Below, in pieces: positions 6,285 to 12,830 of a stretch of DNA of 20,413 bases. Origin of the DNA: a virus. Made by a program: the position numbers and the translations under genes. Position 1 is the first letter of the stretch. The number at the start of each line of letters is the position of its first letter. The notes under the pieces are model-generated. The model had not been told where the DNA came from, searched no databases, and saw only the letters and a program-made list of their open reading frames with translations. Location: positions 1 through 20,413 of the IMG/VR virus record IMGVR_UViG_3300033148_004213, one strand, 5' to 3'.

Positions 6285-6699
6285 ACTCAATATTGAGCTG
6301 AATAAATATATTAAGTCTTTTACTAAAAAAAGAAACATGAATAAAATTGCCAAAGAAGGTGCATCTATTATCAAGAGAAGAACCAGAACAGCAGGCAATG
6401 ATATCAATGATGAAAAACTTAAAAAGCTTGCTGATTCAACTATTAGACAAAAAAGAAAAAAAGGTAGACCTCAACCTAAAAAATCACGTTTGACAGATAC
6501 AGGTGACATGCTTGATGCTATACAAGGCGAAAGCAAAAAAGACAATAGCGGATCAATATATTTAAATGATATAAATGAGATTAAGAAAACATCATGGAAT
6601 GAAAAAATGGGTAGAAAATATTTCGGTATATCTCCCAAAGATGAAATAAAATTAAGCATTTTTATAAATGCATTGTTTAGAAAAACAGGAGGACTATAA
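6268..6699 (+). CDS. Virion morphogenesis / adaptor-like protein, second of the pair
   Basis: The 143-residue, very basic protein begins with TTG at 6268. The start is well supported by AGAGGAG at 6254-6260, seven bases upstream, although it overlaps the previous gene by 17 bases. Motifs KLADSTIRQKRKKG, PKKSRLTDTGDMLDAI, NSGSIYL and GRKYFGIS match phage virion-morphogenesis (gpG / HK97 gp10-like) proteins. They line up with LKLSHDMMSAL, NSGSITY and KRDFLGIS of the preceding gene. The two are therefore probably distant paralogues sharing a fold. The family commonly acts at the head-tail joint or tail end. Position before the scaffold leaves open a role in the procapsid. Confidence 0.68.
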   Translation: MTQSDKLNIELNKYIKSFTKKRNMNKIAKEGASIIKRRTRTAGNDINDEKLKKLADSTIRQKRKKGRPQPKKSRLTDTGDMLDAIQGESKKDNSGSIYLNDINEIKKTSWNEKMGRKYFGISPKDEIKLSIFINALFRKTGGL

Positions 6700-7302
6700 A
6701 TGACTGAGGAGAAAAGTGGTAGTGCCACAACAGATACTGGTAGTGCCAGTACTGGTAATGAAGAGATGATTTCTTATTCAACTCATAAGCGATTATTATC
6801 CCAACGTAAATCGGATCAAGAGAAAATGCGTGACCTTGAAAAACAACTTGAGACGATTAACACCGAGACTAAATCAAATGCTGATGCTGAATTAGAAAAA
6901 CAAGGTGAGTACAAAAAGTTACTTGAGACTAGAAATGCAGAGTTAGACAAGGCGAGAGGAGATAATTCTTTGCTCGCTACCGAGCTAACAAACACATGGA
7001 AGAAACAAGCATTTTTTGGCAAGCTTAAAGGCAAGTTGAGAAAACCGGAATACGAAAAATTCGTAGACTATTCCAACATTGCCCTTGATCCTGAGACTAA
7101 ACTTGTCGATGATGAGTCAGTCAACCTTGCAGTCAATTCATTTATGGATAATTATGCAGACTTGTTAGAGACAACAAGTGTCAGGACCTTGCCTGCTAAT
7201 GCTCCAACAAATCAAACTCCACAGTCAATTAACTCAATGTCTCAAGCTGAAAGGCAAGTAGCATTGAATAGTGAATTAACAAAACTTTTATCAGGAGTAT
7301 AA
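6700..7302 (+). CDS. Capsid scaffold protein
   Basis: The 200-residue acidic protein has a low-complexity, S/T/G-rich N-terminus. A long coiled coil follows (about residues 30-95: RLLSQRKSDQEKMRDLEKQL, then AELEKQGEYKKLLETRNAEL), and a polar C-terminal tail. Coiled-coil proteins of this size directly in front of the major capsid gene are typically scaffolds that guide capsid assembly and leave before or during packaging. The EKQGEYKKLLE pattern is common in phage scaffolds. A strong AGGAGG site (6687-6692) precedes ATG 6700, which touches the previous stop. The capsid gene follows after one base. No protease active site is seen in it or its neighbours. Confidence 0.8.
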   Translation: MTEEKSGSATTDTGSASTGNEEMISYSTHKRLLSQRKSDQEKMRDLEKQLETINTETKSNADAELEKQGEYKKLLETRNAELDKARGDNSLLATELTNTWKKQAFFGKLKGKLRKPEYEKFVDYSNIALDPETKLVDDESVNLAVNSFMDNYADLLETTSVRTLPANAPTNQTPQSINSMSQAERQVALNSELTKLLSGV

Positions 7303-7303
7303 A

Positions 7304-8158
7304 ATGGCCGATGCAAACATTGGGATCACAGAGGTAACCGCAGCTAGTGAAGCTCGGATTGCTCAGTTGGTTCAATCATTTCTCATTCAAGAATCAGTCT
7401 TACTTGGAAAAGTAACCGACTATTCTTTTCTCGCTGCCCCCGGAGCGAAATCTGTTTCTCTTCCTAAGTCACCCGGCTTTAATGCTGTGTTAGACAAGGG
7501 CGAGAATACAAGTGCTGTACTTGATGACACTAACCTTTTTAGTGTTGATACTATTGCTTTAAATAAGCATAAGTATATTCAGTGGTTGATCGAGGACTTT
7601 GCTGACACACAAGCAAAAGTTAACGTAGTTCAGAATCATCTTATGCAAGCTGCTAAGCAATTAGCGCTTCAGATTGATAAAGATCTTATCGTTGAGCTTA
7701 AACTTGCTAGTGCTTCAACTCCAGACATGTTGATTAAGTATATCGATACGGCAACAAATGTAATCGCTAGGGGAGATATCCTTGCGGCACGAGCTCTACT
7801 TGTTAATCAGCATATCAATCCTAGAGAGTGCAACATTTGCATCTCTCCAGCGAAAGAAGCTGAAATGCTAAATATCAGCGACTTTATTGATGCTAGTAAA
7901 TTTGGTTCTAACGAGCCTATTTCTAACGGTGTGATTGGAAAAGTTTATGGAATGCCAGTAATGATTCACTCTGAACTTACTGCCGATGAAACTCTCGTTT
8001 GGCATCCAAGTGCATGTGGTTTCGCATCTCAGATAGCTCCTAGAGTTAAGTCTGAATACGACCTTAAGGAACTTGGAACTCGTTACTCTATTGATACTGT
8101 TTATGGAATGGAAGTTCTTGACAGCGGTAAGAGAAATGTTGAAATCTCTGAGACCTAA
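7304..8158 (+). CDS. Major capsid protein, HK97-fold
   Basis: The 284-residue protein directly follows the scaffold, with AGGAG at 7293-7297 before ATG 7304. The sequence opens with a short helical arm (ASEARIAQLVQSFLIQESVL) and then TDYSFLAAPGAKSVSLP. A long helix (spine-like: KVNVVQNHLMQAAKQLALQI, ending near KDLIVELK) follows, then ARALLVNQHINPRECNICISP and GKVYGMPVMIHSEL. The C-terminal part is SEYDLKELGTRYSIDTVYGMEVL. This order (arm, E-loop, spine helix, A-domain ending in a G-ME motif) is that of HK97-fold coat proteins. It lacks the long N-terminal delta region that is cleaved in HK97 and instead has a separate scaffold gene. It forms the icosahedral shell. A stable hairpin lies just after its stop. 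Confidence 0.87.
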   Translation: MADANIGITEVTAASEARIAQLVQSFLIQESVLLGKVTDYSFLAAPGAKSVSLPKSPGFNAVLDKGENTSAVLDDTNLFSVDTIALNKHKYIQWLIEDFADTQAKVNVVQNHLMQAAKQLALQIDKDLIVELKLASASTPDMLIKYIDTATNVIARGDILAARALLVNQHINPRECNICISPAKEAEMLNISDFIDASKFGSNEPISNGVIGKVYGMPVMIHSELTADETLVWHPSACGFASQIAPRVKSEYDLKELGTRYSIDTVYGMEVLDSGKRNVEISET

Positions 8159-8168
8159 TTTGATTAAT

Positions 8169-8190
8169 GAGGGGGAGGTAACTCCCTCTC
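8169..8190 (+). terminator. GNRA-loop hairpin after the capsid gene
   Basis: GAGGGGGAG (8169-8177) pairs with CTCCCTCTC (8182-8190) over nine positions, one of them a G-U pair, around a GTAA tetraloop of the very stable GNRA class. A short pyrimidine run (TCTTTACTT) follows, not a full T-tract. The likely role is a partial terminator or an mRNA 3'-end stabiliser that keeps capsid mRNA more abundant than the downstream message. Confidence 0.6.
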
Positions 8191-8208
8191 TCTTTACTTG
8201 GAAAGTTT

Positions 8209-8400
8209 ATGCATATTAATGAAGTAAAGTTATATCTTGAAGCAAGCAGTAAGGAAGAACTTATTAAAAAGCAGATTGATAACAATAGATTTCATGGAAT
8301 GGGATTCCAGTATGACTCTCCAATTAAAGATGGCAAGAAATGGGTGATATGGTTCGTTGCAAATATAGCTGAGTATTTCAAGAAGGAGCAAAATAGATGA
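8209..8400 (+). CDS. Small conserved-looking phage protein, unknown function
   Basis: The 63-residue protein starts at ATG 8209 with a modest ribosome site (GGAAAG, 8200-8205). It has a helical first half (ASSKEELIKKQI) and a strand-rich middle with aromatic residues (GMGFQYDSPI, KKWVIWFVANI), ending with a charged tail. No signal peptide or clear membrane span is seen. It is the first gene after the hairpin and its stop overlaps the next start as ATGA. It is probably a small virion or assembly protein by position; no family is recognised. Confidence 0.6.
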   Translation: MHINEVKLYLEASSKEELIKKQIDNNRFHGMGFQYDSPIKDGKKWVIWFVANIAEYFKKEQNR

Positions 8401-8801
8401 CCCTTCCCGGAAATATTAGAGACAGAGAATTAAAAAAGTTTGTTGAAGATTCTAATGGTGATACCGCTGTTAGGACTTTGTCAGAAATACTTGGGTCAGT
8501 TACGGGATCGTTCTCACCATCGGGTCTAAAAACAGCAATTAAGATAACTAATTTAACTGCCAATACGGCAGCAGCGGCACTTCCTTTGACTCCATTAACA
8601 GATAGAAACTCAATTATAATACTAAACAGAAGCACTACTGATTCTCTATTTATTGGCAACTCAGATGTAACATCAAGTGGTGCTCTTGAGGGTTGGGAGG
8701 TAGAAGCGGGTAGTTTTTTTACAGTAGATATCACCGACGCTATAGTTATTTATGGAATAAGCACAGCGACTATTAACCTCAAAATAATGGAATTAGCGTA
8801 A
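8397..8801 (+). CDS. Beta-rich virion surface protein with C-terminal sandwich domain
   Basis: The 134-residue protein starts in an ATGA overlap with the previous gene. The first 45 residues are polar and partly helical, and may anchor it to the capsid (LPGNIRDRELKKFVEDSNGD). The rest is a beta domain: IKITNLTANTAAAALPLTPL, then DRNSIIILNRSTTDSLFIG, DVTSSGALEGWEVEAGSFF and a final IYGISTATINLKIMELA. The same arrangement (LP-x-x-PL, R-x-x-I-x-I-x-N, G-x-x-x-VTSS, G-S, AT-N-I-x-I-x-E) is seen at the end of the gene at 9131, and more weakly in the gene at 8801. Such domains are common in phage decoration, head-fibre and tail-fibre proteins. Exact location on the particle is unknown. Confidence 0.68.
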   Translation: MTLPGNIRDRELKKFVEDSNGDTAVRTLSEILGSVTGSFSPSGLKTAIKITNLTANTAAAALPLTPLTDRNSIIILNRSTTDSLFIGNSDVTSSGALEGWEVEAGSFFTVDITDAIVIYGISTATINLKIMELA

Positions 8802-9118
8802 TGCCTGTATCATCCCCAGTCTTTAAACCAGTTATAAGTACGGGCGCTACTTCAAAGCTTATAACAAATTTGTCATTACCAACTATTAATACAGAAGTAT
8901 CTCACTCGCTGCAGGATGGATTAAGGGCGATAATGATTAGATCGAGAGTACTCGCTAAGATACAAGTTGGTTTTGTAGCAACAGAGTCAGGTACTAACTA
9001 TGTAACTGTAAACGCTGGTACAGTATTTTATTTAAATGAAATAGAATTTGAAAGCTCTACTATCTTTCTACAATCTGATACAATAACGACTGTAGAAATA
9101 TTAGAACTATACACCTAG
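8801..9118 (+). CDS. Small beta-sandwich virion protein, paralogue of neighbours
   Basis: The 105-residue protein overlaps the previous stop by one base (TAATG). It is almost wholly made of strand-like segments: SKLITNLSLP, LRAIMIRSRVLAKIQVGFVA, NYVTVNAGTVFYLNEI and TITTVEILELYT. It appears to be a bare copy of the C-terminal domain of the proteins on either side, with the LP turn, the I-x-I-R/N strand, a G in the following turn, an A-G-T/S turn, and a final V-x-I-x-E-x-Y/A. It lacks any N-terminal anchor. It is likely a small capsid or tail decoration protein, inferred from composition and context. Confidence 0.64.
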   Translation: MPVSSPVFKPVISTGATSKLITNLSLPTINTEVSHSLQDGLRAIMIRSRVLAKIQVGFVATESGTNYVTVNAGTVFYLNEIEFESSTIFLQSDTITTVEILELYT

Positions 9119-9130
9119 GGAGGGGTAATA

Positions 9131-9766
9131 ATGATTACACTAGATACAATTCTTTCGGATCTTCACTCAATAGAAATCAAAGATGCTTCAGGACAAGCTC
9201 TTGCAATCGATGGATCAGGTTATTTAACAGCAAACATTAATGGATCGGTAACTGTCTCTGCGTCTGATTTAGACATAAGAGATTTAACAAGTGTCAGTGA
9301 CTCCGTTGCAGCAGTACAATCAGGCGCATGGACAGTTGCGGCTACACAATCAGGGACATGGAACATTGGTACGGTAGCTTCAATTACAGCTGATGTAACA
9401 GTTACCGCATCTGATTTAGATATCCGTGATTTAGCATTTGCAAGTGATTCGGTTACCGCTCATCAGGGTGGTTCTTGGTCAATGACTATTGATAATATTA
9501 GTTCTTGGAAGAATACAGCTTCATCAGTGACAAATACTGCTGCTGAAATAGTCGCAACTCCATTAGCGAATAGAGTTAAAATGTTAATTCAAAACCTTGG
9601 GGCTAACGATGTATACGCAGGACCGGATAATGCAGTGACAAGTTCAAATGGAATGAAGATTCCTAAAGGTTCTTCAATGGAAATGAATTTTGATACTGGG
9701 TCAGACATATGGTTGATAACTTCGGCAGGTACCGCAAATATAAGGGTAAGTGAGTATGCAGCTTAA
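9131..9766 (+). CDS. Repeat-containing virion protein with C-terminal beta domain
   Basis: The 211-residue protein follows a GGGAGGGG ribosome site. Residues 1-38 form a lead-in with DGSGYLTANINGS. A 28-residue unit then occurs twice, at residues 40-67 and 89-116, with 20 identical positions; its core is ASDLDIRDL...SDSV ending in a G-x-W. Between them lie short AAVQSGAWTV and AATQSGTWNIGTV turns. The C-terminal domain (about 130-211) carries LANRVKMLIQNLGANDVYAG, AVTSS, KGSSMEMNF and TANIRVSEYAA, matching the gene at 8397. Phage structural proteins often carry the SDLDIRDL / QSGTWNI style of repeat in elongated shafts. A short fibre or decoration protein exposed on the virion is therefore the best guess. 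Confidence 0.7.
   Translation: MITLDTILSDLHSIEIKDASGQALAIDGSGYLTANINGSVTVSASDLDIRDLTSVSDSVAAVQSGAWTVAATQSGTWNIGTVASITADVTVTASDLDIRDLAFASDSVTAHQGGSWSMTIDNISSWKNTASSVTNTAAEIVATPLANRVKMLIQNLGANDVYAGPDNAVTSSNGMKIPKGSSMEMNFDTGSDIWLITSAGTANIRVSEYAA
9248..9478 (+). repeat. Two-copy internal repeat in the shaft-like protein
   Basis: Bases 9248-9331 and 9395-9478 encode the two 28-residue repeat units of the protein at 9131, 147 bases apart in register. Twenty of 28 encoded residues agree while many third positions differ, so the copies are conserved at protein level and are not a recent duplication. Confidence 0.8.
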
Positions 9767-9956
9767 TAGCGAAGATTTAAAAATGCATAAGGCATTTAAA
9801 AACCTTATGAACTCAGCTAAGTTTGAAGTAAAAGGAGATGCCGTCTTTATGATGGCGTCTCTTTACTCTTGGTTTGATAGTATTGGTGTTAGGATGGAAG
9901 AGCATTTTGAACCACCTAAAGAGAAAAAAGAAAAAATAAAGAAGGTTGGAAAATGA
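9756..9956 (+). CDS. Small helical protein with a lysine-rich tail
   Basis: The 66-residue protein starts at ATG 9756 with AAGGG at 9742-9746 nine bases upstream; a GTG two codons earlier is too close to that site. It overlaps the previous gene by 11 bases. The first 45 residues look helical (LNSEDLKMHKAFKNLMNSAK, VFMMASLYSWFDSIGVRMEE). The last 20 are lysine-rich (PPKEKKEKIKKVGK) and probably disordered. No family is recognised. A basic tail could touch DNA or an acidic capsid surface. The ATGA junction with the next gene suggests coupled synthesis of the two. Confidence 0.58.
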   Translation: MQLNSEDLKMHKAFKNLMNSAKFEVKGDAVFMMASLYSWFDSIGVRMEEHFEPPKEKKEKIKKVGK

Positions 9957-10171
9957 CATTCAGTGATCTAAGCCCAGAGAATACTATTACTGATGATGAT
10001 GGCAATGTCATTGGGATTAAAGACAGCCCTGTTCATACAACAGCAGAATGGGGCGCTCTAGCAGAAGCATTTAGTTCTCAATTAGATGAAATACTAAAAC
10101 AGTTAAGATATATCAATATACATTTATCGCATCTATCAGATCAAGAGCTAGATGAGGGAGATTTTGAATGA
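9953..10171 (+). CDS. Small acidic coiled-coil virion-associated protein
   Basis: The 72-residue protein overlaps the previous stop as ATGA. The N-terminus has TITDDDGNVIGIKDSPVHTT, a D-G-N turn common in phage structural proteins. A probable coiled coil follows (FSSQLDEILKQLRYINIHL) and an acidic ending (LSDQELDEGDFE). Helix-plus-acidic-tail proteins of this size occur in many phages next to decoration and fibre proteins, where they may help oligomerise them. This is by resemblance only. It pairs with the basic-tailed protein before it, so the two may bind each other through opposite charges. Confidence 0.6.
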   Translation: MTFSDLSPENTITDDDGNVIGIKDSPVHTTAEWGALAEAFSSQLDEILKQLRYINIHLSHLSDQELDEGDFE

Positions 10172-10749
10172 GTGGAACAATAATTAGAGATGGAACAGGT
10201 AAAGGGTATTCATTGCAGATTGATGACCATGGCCGCGCTTATGTGAATTCTACCAGTATTTCACATTTTTCCCATCATAGCAGTTATCATAAGGATGCGT
10301 TTATATCTTGCGCTTCATGTCATCTAAATTCCACTAGTAAAGAAGCAGTAATGTTTTTCAAGAATAGCTCATCGGATAAAGATATTGAGCTGTATTGGGC
10401 ATACATATCAGGTAATGCCAATCTAGAGTGGTATGCATACTTTGGAAGTGAGTATACCTCAGGAGGTACATTGCTAGAAGCTGCAAATTTAAATGTTGGT
10501 GAAGCTGTCCCAGATTACTTTACGATTTATGAAGGGTTAAAAGCAGATGTACTTACGTTAGATACGACTAATGAAAAAAGAGTTCAGGAGATATTTGCAG
10601 GAGCTTTTTCTGGAATGTATATGCCATTAGAGGGTGCTGTTATAGTCCCTCCCGGTAAAACAATGAGTATGTATGCCAAGGGTGCGGTAGATACAGAAGC
10701 AATCTTTACGCTTGGATTTGCAACACACGATGCTGGAACTAAATTATAA
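10168..10749 (+). CDS. Virion structural protein, family B, with CxxCH and His cluster
   Basis: The 193-residue protein starts in an ATGA overlap. It begins with the family tag IIRDGTGKGYSLQIDDHGRA then YVNS, which recurs in the next two genes. Then comes a histidine-rich stretch (H33, H36, H37, H41) leading directly into C48-A-S-C51-H52. The remainder is beta-rich: AVMFFKNSSSDKDIELYWAY, YTSGGTLLE and AVIVPPGKTMSMYAKGAV, ending LGFATHD. The next gene has matching FKN/LKN, YTSGGT, and G-x-VI-x-x-x-G-x-x-x-x-x-x-KG blocks, so they are paralogues. CxxCH is the heme c signature, but without a signal peptide and in a cytoplasmically assembled virion protein a metal site or disulphide is more likely. 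It is probably a virion-surface protein. Confidence 0.68.
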   Translation: MSGTIIRDGTGKGYSLQIDDHGRAYVNSTSISHFSHHSSYHKDAFISCASCHLNSTSKEAVMFFKNSSSDKDIELYWAYISGNANLEWYAYFGSEYTSGGTLLEAANLNVGEAVPDYFTIYEGLKADVLTLDTTNEKRVQEIFAGAFSGMYMPLEGAVIVPPGKTMSMYAKGAVDTEAIFTLGFATHDAGTKL

Positions 10750-10759
10750 GGGGTAAGAG

Positions 10760-11332
10760 ATGAGAATAGAAGATGGTAAGGGAAGAGGTAATTATGCTGA
10801 AGTTTCTAACAGTAAAAGGTTGGCGGTCAATTCTGTTAATTTCTCCCCACAGCATTACGCTGCTCATGAGGGTGGTTTAGCATACCAGCTAATAGTTCCG
10901 TCCTTGGATATAACAACTTCTGAACAAGGGGTAATTTATTTAAAAAATACTTCTGATCAGGCAATTGTTATTACCTATATTAGGGTGCAAAGTGCCGGGG
11001 CAGCAGACACAAGTGAGGACGCATATTTTAGAGTGCTAAGAAATCCGACTTATACCAGCGGTGGAACAGCTACAGATCCAATGAATACTTTATTCTCTAG
11101 TTCCAAGGACGCTATAGCAGATGCATATATTGGTGATGGGACAGCTCTTGTATTGGGAAATACAACTGAAGAGATAGATAGAAATTATCAAGCTAACTCA
11201 ATGCAGTCATATAGCAAAGAGGGATCAGTAATACTTGAGACTGGTAACTCTATTGCGATTATGCACAAAGGCAGTACAACTGCTGGAGTAGTGACAGCAA
11301 GACTTAGTTTTTATTTTGCTGAACATGATTAA
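10760..11332 (+). CDS. Virion structural protein, family B paralogue
   Basis: The 190-residue protein starts at ATG 10760 after AAGGGG. The N-terminal tag is RIEDGKGRGNYAEVSNSKRL then AVNS, followed by SPQHYAAHEGGLAYQL. The beta-rich body (GVIYLKNTSDQAIVITYIRV, NPTYTSGGTATDP, GSVILETGNSIAIMHKGST, LSFYFAEHD) aligns along its length with the gene before it, but the Cys pair and most histidines are absent. Proteins with this tag are widespread in tailed phages as uncharacterised virion proteins between capsid and tail genes. Function is likely decoration or a short fibre; no enzymatic motif is visible. Confidence 0.7.
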   Translation: MRIEDGKGRGNYAEVSNSKRLAVNSVNFSPQHYAAHEGGLAYQLIVPSLDITTSEQGVIYLKNTSDQAIVITYIRVQSAGAADTSEDAYFRVLRNPTYTSGGTATDPMNTLFSSSKDAIADAYIGDGTALVLGNTTEEIDRNYQANSMQSYSKEGSVILETGNSIAIMHKGSTTAGVVTARLSFYFAEHD

Positions 11333-11343
11333 CAGGATTTAAC

Positions 11344-11964
11344 ATGAGTAAAGCAGCATTTGGAATAGAGGATGGAGTAGGTACTAAAACAAGAGTACGT
11401 ATAACAGACAAACACGCAATGCTTGTTAGTAATGTCCCTCCTCCAATTCCTCCACATAATACACCAAATGATTATAGATTATATTCAGAAAATCTAGACG
11501 GGATGGACGTTGACGGATCTTCAACACCACAAGAATTTTCCATAGTATCATCTCAGGAATATGACATTCACGTTATGCAGTTAATAGTGACCATATCTGA
11601 TACTCAAGTTAGCTTGTCTAAGTTTGGTGGGATAGGTGCATTGGATAACGGCATAGATATATTATTCCATGAATCAGGTGTTGACACTTATTTAATCAAG
11701 GGAGCAAGAACTACAGGTATGGTTGTTCAGCAATCAGGTATGTTTGATCCTTATGGTAGTGCATCTTCAACTTATCAAATTAGTAGTTTTATTGGTAACT
11801 CCGATGCTGCTTTAATTCGTATGGCAGCAAGTGAGTTAGTGCCCGGTGGTTTTAGACTAGGTCGTGCAAGCAATGATAATATTAAAGTAATTGTAAACGA
11901 CGACATAACAAATCTGGATGCCTTTGAAGTTAGATTTCTAGGTTATAAACATTTTGAGGTATAA
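11344..11964 (+). CDS. Virion structural protein sharing only the family-B N-terminal tag
   Basis: The 206-residue protein starts at ATG 11344, preceded by AGGA in the short gap. The N-terminus FGIEDGVGTKTRVRITDKHA then MLVSN corresponds to the IxDGxG tag of the two previous proteins. A proline-rich linker (PPPIPPHNTPND) follows. The body differs: YDIHVMQLIVTISDTQVSLS, NGIDILFHESGVDTYLIKG, NSDAALIRMAASE and AFEVRFLGYKHFEV, all strand-like. A shared tag with a swapped body suggests the tag docks to a common partner on the virion while the outer domain varies. No known receptor-binding motif was recognised. Confidence 0.68.
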   Translation: MSKAAFGIEDGVGTKTRVRITDKHAMLVSNVPPPIPPHNTPNDYRLYSENLDGMDVDGSSTPQEFSIVSSQEYDIHVMQLIVTISDTQVSLSKFGGIGALDNGIDILFHESGVDTYLIKGARTTGMVVQQSGMFDPYGSASSTYQISSFIGNSDAALIRMAASELVPGGFRLGRASNDNIKVIVNDDITNLDAFEVRFLGYKHFEV

Positions 11965-12324
11965 ATGGATATAGTACATAGTGCAGGAGGTTTTAAGTTT
12001 AGGGGAGCTAGAATTGTATCCGGAACTGTCCCTGCAGGGGGAACTGTACCTTTCGATTTTACATTAACAGAGGACAGATTTTTTACGGGTGTTGCTATCA
12101 AGGCATACAACTCAGGTCATTTTGATTATGGAAAACTTCAAGTAATGTATGGAGATACTGTATTAGATGAGTTTGTGTTAAGTTGGGGTATATCAGATGA
12201 ATTGCAGATTCTTGAGATCTATAGGGCACATTTACCAGCAGGATTAAAAATAAGAATAACGTATTATAGTACTGGCACAGAAGATGTAGACTTCTGGGTT
12301 AATGCTTTTTTACACGAGAAATAA
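11965..12324 (+). CDS. Small beta-sandwich virion protein
   Basis: The 119-residue protein starts at once after the previous stop, with a GAGG-type site inside the upstream gene. After a short lead (HSAGGFKFRGARIVSG), the rest looks like one beta-sandwich: GGTVPFDFTLTEDRFFTGVA, then GKLQVMYGDTVLDEFVLSWG, LPAGLKIRITYYST and VDFWVNAFLHEK. The layout recalls small jelly-roll domains of phage surface proteins, but no clear family match is made. It closes the island of ten structural genes between the capsid and the hydrolase. Confidence 0.63.
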   Translation: MDIVHSAGGFKFRGARIVSGTVPAGGTVPFDFTLTEDRFFTGVAIKAYNSGHFDYGKLQVMYGDTVLDEFVLSWGISDELQILEIYRAHLPAGLKIRITYYSTGTEDVDFWVNAFLHEK

Positions 12325-12325
12325 A

Positions 12326-12829
12326 ATGATCAAAGCACTGTTTCTTAAATCAGACAAAATCGGCGCACGCCTAATTAGCTTTGGGACGAAAAGAGATGGA
12401 CAAACAGCAGAGGACACTCCTAGCCATGTGGCTTTTTTATTTTTTGATACCATTATTATTGATTCTACTCTGTCAAACGGAGTGAGAGAGGTATCACTTG
12501 GCTACATTAAAGATCATTATAGAATAATTAATTGCATTGAACTACCTGTCAGTGAGGAAGAGACATATAGATATTTAGAGAAAGCTAGAGGAGAGATACT
12601 TGGGGCCCGTTACGATTGGGCGGCAATTGCTTACTTCTCATGGAGAGTATTACTCAACAAAATTGGTATACCATTCCCTAAAAAGAATAAGCTTAATTTT
12701 AAAAACAAATATTTCTGCACAGAAGTTTACAGCATTATTACAGGCGAGAGATACGGCATCGTAAGCCCTAACGACCTACTGTTGAAAATGATAGAGAAAA
12801 AATATATAATAATTGGAAAGGAAGTTTAA
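12326..12829 (+). CDS. Permuted NlpC/P60-like cysteine hydrolase
   Basis: The 167-residue protein has a papain-like order reversed by circular permutation: the conserved histidine first (TPSHVAFLF, H34), a following acidic strand (TIIIDSTL), and the nucleophile late (KYFCTEVYSIITG, C131). That order is found in permuted NlpC/P60 (YiiX/LRAT-like) families, which hydrolyse amide or acyl bonds in peptidoglycan peptides or lipids. The segment GARYDWAAIAYFSWRVLL between them is also typical. ATG 12326 lies just after the previous stop; an upstream ATG at 12302 would only add residues overlapping the previous gene. No signal peptide is present. Placed between surface proteins and the head-tail adaptor, it may be a virion-borne wall hydrolase or process an assembly partner. 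Confidence 0.72.
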   Translation: MIKALFLKSDKIGARLISFGTKRDGQTAEDTPSHVAFLFFDTIIIDSTLSNGVREVSLGYIKDHYRIINCIELPVSEEETYRYLEKARGEILGARYDWAAIAYFSWRVLLNKIGIPFPKKNKLNFKNKYFCTEVYSIITGERYGIVSPNDLLLKMIEKKYIIIGKEV

Positions 12830-12830
12830 T

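Noticed and set aside
8378-8734. 118-codon open frame on the - strand over the first beta-rich surface gene
   Set aside because: It lies fully opposite well-supported + strand genes with good overlaps and ribosome sites, and its product has no recognisable features.
10309-10323. Heme c attachment via CASCH
   Set aside because: The protein has no signal peptide and belongs to a virion protein family assembled in the cytoplasm; kept only as a possible metal site.
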